From the NCBI GenBank assembly GCA_032629725.1, contig JAFEVB010000018.1, forward strand, positions 124,001-188,000: 64,000 nt of DNA, given 5' to 3'. The notes below the pieces were generated by a model, which worked only from the letters and a program-made list of their open reading frames with translations, ran no database searches and was not told where the DNA came from. This document shows, piece after piece, positions 42,187-55,075 of the stretch. The translations under genes and the position numbers were made by a program. Origin of the DNA: Gremmenia infestans (taxonomy: Eukaryota; Ascomycota; Leotiomycetes; Helotiales; Hamatocanthoscyphaceae). Every line of letters starts with the position of its first letter. Within the stretch, counting starts at the first letter, position 1.

Positions 42187-45100
42187 TTAGCGCCAGCCTC
42201 CTTTGCCCATCACACCGACTACACTCTCCCTCGACTTAGGTGTGCCTCCAACTGTGCCATTGATTCTGATTGCTGCGGCTGCCATTGTGCCACTGGCTTG
42301 TCGTGCCTCACCGATTGTTGTCCGGCGAGCGCTATTACTCTTCACGATAGGCTGGTGCCGAGGGCTTAGGACGCTGCTGTGGAAAGTGGACTCCTTTTCG
42401 CTCTTGACCATGCGTCTAGCATGGCTAGCTGTGAACATGTTTTCGTTCGGAGGGGAGCCAGACATGGAAGCTGCCGTAGGGCTTCTACGGCGATGAGTTC
42501 GCGAGACAGAATCATGGACGTTTGATGTCCGAGAAACAGAGCCAGCACGCTTTAGAGCTCGTCCAATCTTGGCACTCTCTGACCGGTCGACATTCCAGCT
42601 ACTTTCACTCTCCGAAGACGAATTATTTCCGCTGTCAGTAGGAGTTACGTCGCTACTCACGGGCCGCATGATGTTCAATGATGAACGGTTTGTAGCATTT
42701 GCGGAATCGATGGTCCTCAATGGGGATTTCTCTGTGTCAGACGAGGATAATTTGGTGATCTTGGGCGGCGGCGGAGAGCCATCAGTCTTCTTTGCCAGGA
42801 AACCGGCTTGAAACCGGTTGGCCTTAGGCTTAATATCAATAGATGGTTGTGGCGCGGCAGGGATAGGAGATGAGCCGATCGAATCATTGGAAAGGTCTGC
42901 GGCCAAATAAGACGGAAGCGAAGGTGAAATGATACTCTGTTCAACAGAGGATACTTCTGGCGTAGAAATAACTTTCTGGGGAGTCTTCTCGAAATCAGCG
43001 AGCGCCCCAGACTCGGTATCATCACGCCATCTGACGCTTCGCTGCTTCGAGGGTGACTTTTTCTTCGGTGTGAACGAGACCCCTTTCTTTCCCATTAAAG
43101 CCTTTCGTCTTCTTGGTGAGGATTTTATTGGGGAAGAAAATACTTGTGGTGCTATAGCTGCTAGAGCTGGCATCACAGGAGGTCGTAGTTGACTGTCGTA
43201 GAGCTTTGCCGGCTTCTTACGCTTCGGGGTTCCGCGTTTTGTTGGAGGAAATTTCTCAGTAATATTCAAGGATCCGTCTGGTTTGACGACCTGCGATACA
43301 GACGCGGAGCAGGTCTGCATCAAACGTCCGAGAACGCTCTTTGCATGTTCGACCGCGTCCTCTTGACTCATGCTGAGGATGTCATGGAGCGAAGAGATTA
43401 TTTCAAATTGGGCCGAGAGCAGCACCTGCATAACGTCCGCATCGCCAACTTTCTCCTGGTCCAGAACCTCCCGTAACGACTCTTTGGCAGCATTAGCTTT
43501 CAGAAGCTCAGCTTCTCTGGTCAAGCTCGCAACATCAAGTCCCTCTGCAGCTCCATCAACCTCTGTAATTTGGCGGATGCTATTTTGCAATGCTGAATCT
43601 ATTGCACGCTCCCAATTTGACTTGTCCAGTCGCTGGTGGTAGTGCTGCCGGCTATTCTCAAGCTCCAGAAGGATTCCCTGTGCAGTCTTTCGCATCGCCG
43701 TCAGACTTGGTGGCATGTCATCTTCTTCGCGAGAGTCGCAGATGGTGTCAAACGCTGCAACCCAGGCTGATAGAATGGCAATACGCCGTTCGATTTGTCG
43801 AAGCTTTTTCATATTTGTGACCTTCTCTTGGCGTTCGCTGGCCGAGTTTTCAAAGGCAGCTCGAATTCGCACCACGCCTTCACGAGCAATACAGTCCCGC
43901 TTCTCACTTTGTTTCTTGAACTTAACAAAGGAGACTGCCTCGGAGTCTTTTTGCTGGGCCTTAAGTTCATTGATCAACGCCATTTGCTCATCGATCTTGA
44001 CCAAGAAATCCTTGACGTGTCGGTTGACATTATATACATTTCTCGTGACCTTTGTCTGGATGTTCTTGGCTCTGTTTGCGTAGCGGAGTGTATTCTGGGT
44101 TTCATCGAAATGTGCGCTGGACGGACTGACACAAACGATCATAACCGTCTTGCAATTCCCGCCAAGAGAGAATTTGAGAAGACGAGTAAGTTTCGAGTTT
44201 CGGTATGGGACGTGATTCTTCTTTCGAGGATCGCAGAGCGCGTTAATGCAACCACCCAATGCTAAAAGGGACTTGTTGATATTTGCACCCTCCAGCAGCC
44301 TCTCGCCTCTATTTTTCGTTGCGCTGGCACGCTCGCTTCCTGCTAGATCAATGATGCTCAAAGTGGCCATCGTGTGCGGCTCGTCGACATCTGCGTTCCG
44401 GTCTTTTTGAGCGACGTTGATTTGAAGAACGGCGTGAGATCGTGATGAAGTGGCATTTGCTGCAGTTGGTGAAATTGTTCGGAACTCGTTTCCCTTGACG
44501 ATCATGTCCATAACTTCTTGTACATCACGAGGATGGTGACTTGAAAGTCCTGCCACTGACACAGTTTGATTTGCATCCTCGCGCAGCATTAGTCCCTGTT
44601 TAGTACCTCCGGGAACCAGCAGATCTCGAATCGTCTCGTTGTAGATCTCCAAATACGACAACGATACCTCGGTGTGCTTCTCGTCACTCCGCTCAGCGAT
44701 CTTCTCGAACAGTTCCTGCATAGTGAGGAAGATTATCCCAGGTTGCTGAGCAGTTCCGGTAATCGTGTGCGTTTTACCACAACCAGTGGCACCGTATGCA
44801 AATACCGTTGCGTTGTACCCTTCCAGTACGCTATCCATGAGGCCCCTTGTTGTTGCTTCGTAGACGTCGGCTTGTGTGGTATTTTCGTCAAATACTCGGT
44901 CGAATGCGAATTGCTGATCCTTCACTCGTTTGCCCATATTCGAAACTACCGATCTAGAAAACTTTTGTACCGGATTGTCCTCTGGAGGATCAAATATTCT
45001 GCAGGGGTAAGTTTGTGTTTAGATATCAAGTCAAGACACATACAAGCATTTGTCGTCCAGCACCTTGATGACAGGCCGAATACCTTTCTGCCCAAGTCTG

Positions 45101-45344
45101 GGGGTGGGTACTCCAGCAAGAGAGCCATCCCCAAGAAAGGTTGTACCCTCATCGTATTTTGTGCTATGGCAAGTCAGGATACACTTCTGCGACGAGGGGA
45201 TAAAACAAAACCTACATCTGCGCTGCTTCGCGAATTGTAAATGGGCGAACACGAACTGGAACTGTTAGTGACATGTCCAAATACCGAACTGAGAAATGTA
45301 ATACCCGCCACCGAAATCGAAGACGCTCCTGGATCTACGCCCAT
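42187..45344 (-). CDS. Kinesin-8 motor protein (Kip3/KIF18-like)
   Basis: A plus-end-directed, microtubule length-regulating motor for spindle and nuclear positioning. Exons 45344-45305, 45261-45216, 45163-45044 and 44998-42187 give 1005 aa. The short first exons reconstruct a proper motor start: SSISVA-VPVRVRPFTIREAAQ, then TFLGDGSLAGVPTPRLGQKG and DDKCL-IFDPPEDNP. The core motifs are GATGCGKTHT (P-loop), SSRSHAVLQI (switch I), DLAGSERA (switch II), then YRNSKLTRLLKFSLGG and ETQNTLRYANRAKNI. The inserted loop GDGSLAG...LGQKGIR and the HVKDFLVKIDEQMALINELK neck are kinesin-8-like. A coiled-coil region follows, and the last 400 residues are Ser/Pro/Lys-rich and probably disordered, with basic KKSPSKQRSVRW. 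The first intron is only 43 nt. Upstream exons are short enough that an ORF-only annotation would lose the first 69 residues. Confidence 0.92.
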
Positions 45345-46847
45345 GCTGATTGTGTGGGTGGTATTGTATGTATTGTCTTTGGTTGTATCTCCAATGCCCA
45401 AAAATTGCGTATAAACAAGAGCGACGCGTGGGTGTACCTGGATTAAGCAATACGAATAGAATCACAATTAAATAAGAGCAATGTCTAAAGCGCAATTCAG
45501 AAAGTAGTGCTCGACTCCGGAATGTCGCAAATTTGGTGGATTGGTGGATTGGTGACTGCTCCGTTTGCAATTTGATAAAGTTCGTCTCCTGTAATGTTGA
45601 TTTTCGGGATACCTAAGATGGCCCGATCGTCGTTGCCATGTTGGCAACCTTAGCGCAAATCTAGCGGCCGCACTTGAGGTACCGTACCTTATTCTACAAT
45701 GGTAGAGGAGAAGTACAACACCATAGGTACAGTACACCATACACTATACACTGTATACTACAAACTCGTTAGGCATATGCAAGCAGTCATAGTCGAGACA
45801 AGTAGGTCAGGAGGCCAGTGTCTTTCAAATATTCCAAGCCTACCTACCCATATTCTGGATTCCTCTCAAGGCTAAATAAATTATCTTCTCTGGTCCTATT
45901 TTTCGCTGAGACTTGCCTATTCTTCATTTGAAAAATAGTGAGAATTAGATCTATCTCTCCTTGTTAGGTGCACAATGTTGTCTTTCAGCTCTGGATTTTC
46001 AAGAGCCATTATTTTTGGCATATATTTTCAGCAGAGGTATAAGCCCACCGTCCGTCTTTTATATCAATCAACTGTTACTATGGACATTCGGAGTGTTAAG
46101 AGTGTAATTTATAATATATGAAGCCAGAAGTTATTCTTTCTTTCTCATTATATTCTGACTTATTTACAGACCCGCTCGCAAGTACGTATTTCTGGCTTTC
46201 TTTCCTCTACGTTTAGTGTGAATAGTCACTAACCCCTACGGAATGTCTTTACACAAATTTCCTCTTCCTATCTGAATTCGTAAGAACAGAAAGCCTGGTA
46301 TAGGCGAACTTCGAAATACTGGAGGCATATCATACCTATATAACTCGTGATCATGAATCACCTGACTTTATTCATCCTTAGGAAATCTTGCAGGGATCAT
46401 GAGGGATGCGATCAAGAATCAAGATCTCCATGATCCGCATCGCTTTAAACCCGATCCGGCACGACTATCGAATGCCGGATCCAGCACAGATGAAAAGAGA
46501 CGAATCAACATCAGATGAACAAAGCTTTCTTTCACGGCCTAGAATCAGCTCCAGTACTAGGTAACTTTTTAATTAACCATGATGGTGGTGGGTGGTGTAC
46601 CACCATTGATGGGGAGCAAGTTCTCTCTCTCTCTCATCGCGATAATCTCATCCTCGCCGTCGCTGTCGCATCCATGACCTCAGCTTGTTCTATGTCCCGT
46701 TTCTTTTACCCTTTCTCTTACAGCCTCAGACTAGTTGAGAGGAGTTAATTGAGGCAGCTTTGACCCTTCTTTTCTTTTCTTACGGCGCTCAAGATTTTAC
46801 ATTGCGCTTATACACTTTGAAGCTTCGCAATATCGGCGCCCTTCAAT
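45345..46847. promoter_or_regulatory. Divergent intergenic region between kinesin-8 and the membrane glycoprotein gene
   Basis: 1.5 kb with no supported gene. It includes GGTGGATTGGTGGATTGGTG near 45535-45555, a GTACAGTACACCATACACTATACACTGTATACTAC stretch near 45728-45763 and CTACCTACCC near 45841. A 77-codon frame at 46515-46748 shows no features. Confidence 0.5.
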
Positions 46848-48027
46848 ATGTCTTTCATCTTCACCATGCGCAACGCGCCCAAAAGCCCGCCGGAGAACGA
46901 ACTATCATTGCCTAGCTTATTGCCTCCCCTATTGCCTACCTCATTGCCAGCCATATCCGAAGATGGCGCCTCCTTGTCCTCTCACCGAGATCCTCCTCCG
47001 GTCCCTCTTCGCGCCTCGAATCGCCCATTACATAAACACTTTATGCTGGGTGTACCGCCGCGGTTCAATCATGAGAAAAGTCCACCACCATATGGAGATC
47101 CTGTCGAGGACGGGCCATTAGACGGCGAGAGTGGAGAGAAACTGGCCGGGTTGAGAAGGGGCGTGGTAAACAACAAACATATTGCAAGAAGAGGCGGATG
47201 GAAAAGGTTGCTGCTTATTGGACTTATCCTCGCGCTGTGTATTGTGGGACTTGTGGTGGGATTAGTCGTTGGGCTGAAGAATAGGAATAAGAACTCGTAA
47301 GTCATTTTGATTGTGTTCCAAGACATGACTGACAAAATATAAAAGCAAAAACAGCAGTGGAAGTCCCTCAGGAGGGGCATCAGGATCCGTGCAAGGCGGC
47401 CCTACAAACGCAGCATCAGACACGACATTCCCAGCAGGCTCGTACTCTTTCGATACCTACCTCTCAACCGTGTCCACCAATTGCACCTCTAATCTCGCCA
47501 CTTGGCTCTGCTACCCCTACTCGACATATGCACAGAATCCCTCCGCATCTGTCGCAACCTTTGACTGGATCATTTCTGCCGTCAAAGGCACAAAAAGCAA
47601 CTACACAATCTCCTCAACATCAAACTACTTCTCCGTCATGTTCAGCAACGCTTCCCTCTCCCTCCAATCTGCTGGAAACGCAGACGAGCACTACTACTTC
47701 CAAATAGACATGCAGAAAGACACTAAACCAAAATCGCAATTGGGAAGTCAAAATGTAGCTGCGACTTGCTATTTCAACCAGACGACGTTCGAAGGATATC
47801 TATATACCAAAATGCCAAAGACATACTCAAGTGGTGGAAATGGGACAGATGTGAATGAAAATCAATCCTTTGCTGCCTGGCCAAACGCAGTCAGAATCGA
47901 GCAAGTAGCCTCAAGTGGAAGCGGAAGCCCGACTTGCCTTGATGCGTCCGGGAACTCGCTGGGAGACTTTAGTGTACAGCAGCAAGGGGAGATGTGCGAT
48001 TGTTCATACATGAATACTGGGACGTGA
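46848..48027 (+). CDS. Single-pass membrane glycoprotein of unknown function
   Basis: Exons 46848-47296 and 47346-48027 give 376 aa. The N-terminal 115 residues are Pro-rich (PPLLPTSLPAIS, SPPPYGDP). A single strong transmembrane helix follows a KRWKR-like basic flank (LLLIGLILALCIVGLVVGLVVG, near residues 121-142). The remaining part is a roughly 225-residue lumenal or extracellular domain with a Gly/Ser linker, many N-glycosylation sequons (NCT, NYT, NAS, NQT, NGT, NQS) and six or more Cys. This is a common type II layout in filamentous ascomycetes, often given uninformative names; no enzymatic motif was seen. An alternative start is Met7. Confidence 0.82.
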
Positions 48028-49026
48028 TGATTTAATGTTATACGAATTTTACGGTTGGCGTTTGGCAATAGGATAAGCGTTCAAGTGGCTTGGCTAGGGA
48101 GTTTTATGTTTACTATACCGCTGTCTAATTCTTAATATGAGATTATGATCCATGTATGAACACAAGATTTGTATTTGCATTATAATGTTTATGTAAATAT
48201 ATCGAAGAGTTGCAGTCATTACTCATGACCTCTCATAATCAAAAATTCGCCAGCATTCATGTATACCACCATCAGCCTTGACTTCAAAATAGTGAGTTTA
48301 TCAACCTTCAAGTTCGGTCTAATGGAGCGGAAATTCACGACCACAATGGTTAAGAATTTCCTACGATGCTGAGACTCCTCGAACTCATTATTCCTCTGTT
48401 CAATACGCTTGACGTAGGTGTAGATCCCTGGTATTTTATCGTTATCATATAAGGCTTCCAAATAGGGTAAAATATCAAGTTTTTAAGGCCCGGGAGCGTT
48501 ACAGGGCCCTAGGCTGCTACTTACTACCTTAAAGCACTGCAAGTGTGAATTGTTAACTTATCTAATTTGGCCCTAAGTCAGGTACGATAAAACGTAGTAG
48601 AGCAAATTACAAAACAAACAAGCGTACGGAGTAGAAAAGGTTGCGAAATATTCCTATTACAAGTAGTAATGATTGCCGTTTTAATATGGCTGATTTGTCT
48701 ACCGGCATAAGGAGGGGGAGGTCAGATCATCCCCATTGGCCCCGGCGGACCCACCCACGAATCCGCTATGCCACTCTGTACAGTGGAAAGCTTAGTGGGT
48801 CTTGGCGTAAAACAACGCCGCGAAGCTGAAAACCCGACTGTTGTTTCCATGTGTGATGTTTGATTATTCCACACCAGCCTGAACGTGATATTCAGATCCA
48901 GACACGTTCATCCCCCACTTTCGACACCTCGTCCTACCCGCCCATTCGCGTTGTGCTGGCCATCCTCTGAGGAGAAGGATACGCTCCTTTCCCGGATTGG
49001 CTGCGCATCCCCGAGAGCTTTTGCGC
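48028..49026. other. Intergenic region, no gene supported
   Basis: About 1 kb between two + strand genes. AT-rich on the left (48100-48250). A TACGGAGTA motif lies at 48625-48633. The last 150 bases probably include the leader of the next gene. Confidence 0.5.
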
Positions 49027-52000
49027 ATGAATGCTCTCACATACTACAGCGAGTTGGCCGACCGGGTTTTGAACCATGTCACAGACAGTAACATGTTCTA
49101 TGTACAGTCCGTGGTGACCTGCACCGCCTTGGTATGGTGTGTATTGCCCTCTTGCGTGCGCTGGAGGAAAGGCGAATGCTAACTCTGCTGAAGGCTCTTG
49201 CACCGAGCATGGCTTACCCTCTGGAAACCCGTTCCGGAGCTCATCAGCATTCTAGGTGTTGAAGTCCCAGATGCACCCGCAGTCTCCCTCGCAGGTATTA
49301 AAGCCGAAGCTGTCACTCTTCACTGGACCCGGCCTGGTGTCAACAAACCAGTACTCAAATACTTGATCCAGGTCAATGGAGTCAACGGTATGTCCAAGCT
49401 CTTGTCATCTATTGCATTTAGCTAAATCCACACAGTCGGTGAGTCATCGCGGATGGAGACCGCGATCACTGTTACGGGGCTCAAGCCGGGGCATTTTTAC
49501 AACGTTAGAGTTATTGCCGTGGGATCGAATAATTTTCAAGCAGGAAGCCGGGTTATACGATTGAGGACATATGGACGAGACGGGCGGCCTCTGGTTAGCG
49601 GTCGTGTACCCTCGAACTTTTCGATCGAGGACCAGGATAGCGGTGATGAGCTGCCATCCATCCGAACACAAGGCGCTGGGATCGAGATGGCAGCACTTAC
49701 CGAAGGCGCCCCAGCACTACAACGAGAATCAAGTTACCCTCAATCCGGGCAGAGACGCAATACTGGTAGGAAGCATTCTCCATCAAGCGCTGCTGCCGAT
49801 CATGCAGCTTCCGACAAAGTCTCGTCTAAACATCCAGAGTCCATACAGCAATTAACAGAAAAGTTTGAGGGTATACGCGGCGATACGGAGGAGATAATGG
49901 GTCAGATTTCACGAGATGCCGAAGATTTCAAATGTCAGATGGACGACCTTAGGAAGGAAAGAGATGAAAAGAAGCAGATGCTGAAGGAAAAGGAGGAAGC
50001 AAGCGAAAAATTAAAGAGGGAGGTCAACAGCTCAGAGCGCGCCAACCGGCAGGCTCAGAATCGTAAATCGCAAAAGGAGAAGCTTTTACGAGACAAGGTA
50101 GCCGAGAGGGCCAAGATGCAAGAAGATATCGCGAGATGGGAACAGGAGATCGAGACTATGAAGGCCCAACGCGAGACCTGTCTGCAAGAAAAAGAGGATC
50201 ATTTGGAAGCGAAAGGCACCGAGACTGAAGAACTACGGGAGACGATTCGAGAACATCTCGGTTCCATAAGTGGGTTGGAAGAAGAAATTCGCGTCAAGGG
50301 ATTACAGCTTAAGCAGCTCGAAGAAGAACGCAAGCACCTTCCAGGGGGCGAGGATAGTGAGGAATCTCGGGCTCGAGATGCTGCAGACAAACAGCGTGAT
50401 GTCGAATGGGAAATTAAGCAGAGAAATCTGACTGAGCAGCTGACCACCCGAGCGGTTCAGCTTCGACAGCTTGAGTACCAGCAGCAGGAACTCCAGAATA
50501 CGATCAGTGCACTCAGTATTCGTCAAACAAGTAATCCTCTCATGTACCATGGAAACTCCTCGGGTGTGGATTTTGAATCTATGGCTGGACAAAACAAACC
50601 AAAGCCACGCAGAAGTCGCAAGGGCAAAAGCCGGACGAATACCATTTCATCTCCCGTTGCTAGCTATCCAATTACCGACTCTCCATTTCCGAGCGCTAGC
50701 TCATACAACAACTTGAATGCAACATCTTCTACTTTCGCCCAAGGACCTTATTTCGATCTGACGCCCATGGTGCCACTCTCCGATCACTTTGGAATGAGCG
50801 AAGCGGATGTCAAGGCTCTGACAGCAGGGGCTCCTCTCAGTCCCACTGCAACTTCACTGTTGCCTTCCAACATCTTCGATATTGATGATGACCCTCCAAG
50901 TCCTCGTGCAGGCTCCACGAGATCGTTTGGCGGTGCTCTTTACAGCAATGCAGGACAAGCAGCGTTTGGTCACGATCCTCAATCACCTTCATCCTCGAGT
51001 CGTTCTGCAAGTTTAATGTCAAGCCCCCAAGCTTCCTCCCAAAATCTTGCGATGTATGGAGTTTCCGGTCACGATTATGCAATTGATAGTGAGCGGCGAT
51101 CTTTGCACTCACCAAGGGCGGAATTCGGTGCTATTGGGTCCCCAAGTGCATCCAGCTCAAGGCTTACGTCCAATAAAGCCCTTAGCAGCCTATTCCAATT
51201 CTCAAAGGCCCGGGGTAAAACGATTCCACAAGATGGTCCTCCTCTTGGCAGTCTTAAACAGGGGCAAAGCCAGTCATTTCCACGCTCTGCCGATGAGCCG
51301 GAAACGGAAGCAGTTCGTAGGCGCCGCCGTACTTCTCTTTCTTCAAGCTGGAACGTGCCAAACATCTTTAACCGCAGCCAGACAGTGAGCGAGGCCACGG
51401 AAGGTAACGGTCCTGCACCTGCGCGAAACCCTACCAACAGAAGTAGACGGCGCGCCTTTGGCATGTTTGGTAGCGGGTCAGATGATCCCAGCTTGTTCGC
51501 CGATCGTGACCTCAGCAGCCCACGCCCCGTTTCCATAGCTTCTTCTGACCTACCCCGCCCCTCCACCGACAGTGCCCCCTTTGGATGGGCCGCCGCCGAA
51601 GGTACCTCGATGCACAAGAACAGCCCTTTGGCCACTAATTGGTCTGTGAACGTAGTCCAGCCTTGGTCTAATAATCCTTCAAGGAGACCAAGCATTCAAC
51701 AAAGTTCCTCTACCACTGCCTTGACGTCTGGAATTGCCAGTGAGGATGATGAGTTCTTGCCGTCAGATACTCTGGCAGGTCAATCTAGTCCTCCACCCGT
51801 TGGTGTCATTGGCACCAGGCCTGTTTCTTCGTATAAACAGGTAACGCCAAAACTCAACCCCGCAGCACCCACCTTCAAAGCCATGTTCCCATTGTTCAAT
51901 TCAAAGACTGACAAAGGAAAGGACGGAGGCAAAGGCAAAGAGAAGGTCATCGAGAACCCGCTATCTTCTAGCGACGGGTCGAGATCTATTAATGCCACGT

Positions 52001-52515
52001 CGCCGTCAGAGCCAAGGCAGTCTCGCGACACGCCTTCTATTCACACCCAAAACAGCATGGCCGAATCTCATGACAGTCTGGAAATCACTTTAAGCAACAC
52101 CACCTCGGAGCTGACAAATCCAAGTACGAAAGAGAAGGAGTCATCCTTCAGGCAACTTCTTCGCAAAGGTAGCTCCAGCAAATTCAGCTTGTCTTCCATC
52201 CGTGGCAAAGATTCAGGTCTGTTCGGTGGTGGTAAAAAGGGTGGCAGCAGTGTTGCGACCTCTGAGCGTGATGGCAGTCTTGACGGACTCGGAGAGGATG
52301 GCCAAGGTGGGAAGAACACAGAAAGCGTTACTAGTAGTCCTATGCTGGGATCTGGTGATTGGAAAGGCAAGGAAAAAGAGAACAACCCCGGTACGCCGAA
52401 GGAAGGTCGCATGAGTAACTGGACTAGGCCTTTCAAAAGGGGAAGGACGAGGGAGAGTTTAGATGTTGAGCGTAGTGAGGCTGAGATGACTGGGACTGAG
52501 GATGAGTATGTTTGA
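49027..52515 (+). CDS. Membrane-anchored fibronectin type III / coiled-coil protein
   Basis: Exons 49027-49136, 49194-49387 and 49436-52515 give 1127 aa. The start and first splice are by best fit: they give a short lumenal N-terminus, a hydrophobic helix (FYVQSVVTCTALVWLLH), then KPVPELISILGVEVP. A fibronectin-III domain follows (about 60-160: KAEAVTLHWTRPG, YLIQVNG-VNVGESS, ITVTGLKPGHFYNVRVIAVG). A long coiled coil runs from about 225 to 430 (many Glu/Lys/Arg heptads, for example LKQLEEERKHLPG). The final 680 residues are Ser/Pro/Gly-rich and look disordered, with GSLKQGQSQSF and basic patches. This architecture occurs widely in Pezizomycotina under the name fibronectin type III domain protein; its function is unknown. 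Confidence 0.82.
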
Positions 52516-52957
52516 TTTGGTGCTCCGTACATAGACGCATCTTTAGTTTATGCCCGCCAATGAGAGAATGCTATTTATGTCCAACCTCACTATACGAGCA
52601 TTACAAAGAAAATACGACCAGTTACAATGCTACTCGGCAGAGCCTCATTGGGGTATATCCTCCGCTCTCGTATCAGTCTTGACCTCTCAGCAGCTTCGAT
52701 TACTTAGGTAACAGTCCAGAGTGCGTCGATCTCTTGGCAATAGTAAGATAGTCCCTCTCAGTCCCAGCTTATGTCAGAGCTGTGCTCCTTCAAGATAAGT
52801 AGGCAGCGGCAGCGGCAGCCTGATGCCTAGGCCGCTCTTCAGCCCTACGTTCTTATCTACATTTACGGTTACGGTACCATCTATACATAGCTCGTACTAA
52901 ACGTTGAGTATCTCGCCTCGAGTATACCATCATTCTCACGTACTTAGGGGCCGATCG
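52516..52957. promoter_or_regulatory. Intergenic region upstream of the Zn2Cys6 gene
   Basis: About 440 bp with no gene seen. GGCAGCGGCAGCGGCAG units lie near 52803-52819 and GGTTACGGTAC near 52867. Confidence 0.5.
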
Positions 52958-55075
52958 ATGAATCTCGAGAGCAACAGACATGGAGAAGGCCAACACTGGA
53001 AGGAAGAAGAATTTTCATGCGAAAAGCAGGTCTGGGTAAGACGATTAGGCTTCTTTACTTTGTTCGCCTCTTTAAGGAGCTGCGCTGATGGTTGTTTTAT
53101 GGGTAGTTGCTTGACCTGTAGAGCGCGCCGAATAAAATGCGACGAGACACGACCTACGTGTCTGCGGTGCCGAAAATCCAGATTAGAGTGCAAAGGTCTT
53201 GAACCATTTCATCGAGAACGTTGGAAAGAATGTTCGCGTAGGTCAAAATTTCGTATTTGTGAAATTTATAGAGGTCTCGAGGATTGTATAGTATAGCTGT
53301 GGAACGATTCACGATCTCTGAATGATTGCTTTACTTCCTACTTCAAACCTTCCTGAGGAAGTCATGCTGACCTGTCCAATTTTTACACAGCATTGGCAGT
53401 CGAAACAAAAGCTCTAGTTCCACCACATCTAACGCGGTTGCTTCAACCAGCCGCGAATTTCTTTGCTACTAACAAAGAGTATCATTACTTCAGTCTCTTC
53501 AGCAACAAGATTGCCGCTGAGATCTCTCCAAGTTGCGGCGCAGATGTGTGGAGTCGAACAATTCTGCAAGCTTGTACATCAGAGCCTGCGATTCGACATG
53601 CGGCTATTGCTATCAGTGCTCTTAGCAAATCGATGGAAGCAACACAGGACGTAAAACATAAAGCAGCAAGTTGGCTAAAGGCTAGACGCTCAGCTGAATG
53701 GGATCAGAGACTTCCGCCAACGTGCCAGGAAAAGGCTCTGGAAGCACGAGCACATCACCAATATGGCCTCGAACAATACGGCAAGGCCATCGATTGCATG
53801 CGGAAGGACATTGCCCAGGGAGGACAGAGTCTGAGGATCACGCTTATAAGTTGTATCGTTATTGTCTGCTTCGATGCCCTTCATGGAAATCACGAGTCTG
53901 CTACAATGCAATTGCACCATGGCATTCGATTAATCCAAGATTGGAAGCGGCAACACCGGGAATCGTCAAAACATCCATTTGGGTTCTCCTCTCCAGATCC
54001 GGATGTGGTGGAAGACTTTCTATTGCAAACTTTCGGCCGCCTTGAGATACAGGTTATGTCATTCTTCGATGACATGACACCTGAGTCTCACCACCTGCTT
54101 CGAATGGAGGGAAAAGAGACGATTGAAGAAATGCCTGAACAATTTTCCTCTCTCGACGAGGCACGGTTATACCTCGATCTTATCATGAGGCGTGTGATGC
54201 ACACCTCAGCAAGTCTACCAAACAGGTTTCGAAACTCAGCGCATCAATCTCCAGCTGTTCTGCATCCAGGGTCAACACATAATACTCCTCTAGCGGACAA
54301 TTCATGGCCGTTATCTGGTAGGGTAATTGCTTCATCATCTCAGGTGAGGGGTTATTTGAAGAGCCTATCTTCCACTTGCCGCCAGTTCTCACACACTAAC
54401 GTATCATAGGAAGACACGCAACATTCTCAATCAATCGAACCAAATCCTTACATCCTCACAGAACGAGATACTCTTCTGGGGGAGCTGGACGCTTGGTGGT
54501 GCAGTTTCGACACCGTTTTTACATCGGCGATCCGAAAAGGAGGAGCGGATGCCGTCTCAGCATTGACCATGCATGTGCAACAACAGACATCGTCGTTGTT
54601 CCGCAGCGGTCATTTTACAACCGAGATACAATTTGATACGCTCCTTCCTGTTTGGCACACCATCGTCTGCCAATCCTCCAAGCTGCTCGCGATACAAAAC
54701 GAACATGCGGGCAAGAATGGCGGTGGGACGACACTAAGTTTTGCCTTTGATTTGGGCGTTATTCCGTGTTTGTATTTCACTGCTATAAAATGTCGTGATG
54801 GGCCGATGAGGCGAGAGGCGCTGCATTCGTTGCAGATATATCCGCGGCGAGAGGGTGTCTGGGATAGTATTGTTTCTGCTGCAGTCTCGGCGTGGGTTAT
54901 CGATCTTGAAGGTCAGCTTGAAGAAGGCGCGGACGATATAGTACCAGAGGAGAAGCGCGTTTCAATGACAAATGTGAAGTTCAATCTGGTGGAGAGAACG
55001 GTTTATATGAGCTGTTTACAGATGGATCTTGAGACTCGCAGTTTCATGGAGAGAAGTCATGTCCATACCTGGTGA
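52958..55075 (+). CDS. Zn2Cys6 fungal transcription factor
   Basis: Exons 52958-53237, 53391-54343 and 54410-55075 give 632 aa. The binuclear cluster is complete: SCLTCRARRIKCDETRPTCLRCRKSRLECKG. A fungal-specific C-terminal domain follows (LLQPAANFFATNKEYHYFSLF, LSFAFDLGVIPCLYFTAIKCR, SMTNVKFNL). Such proteins bind CGG half-sites and control catabolic or secondary pathways; the target is not inferable here. The start is uncertain: ATG at 52958 gives an odd 47-residue leader, while ATG at 53099 (MGSCLTC) starts right at the cluster and gives 585 aa. The first intron (53238-53390, 153 nt) uses GTAGGT and TACACAG with CTGAC upstream; an alternative earlier donor (GTCTTG after CKG) is possible. 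Nothing nearby looks like its regulon. Confidence 0.85.
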
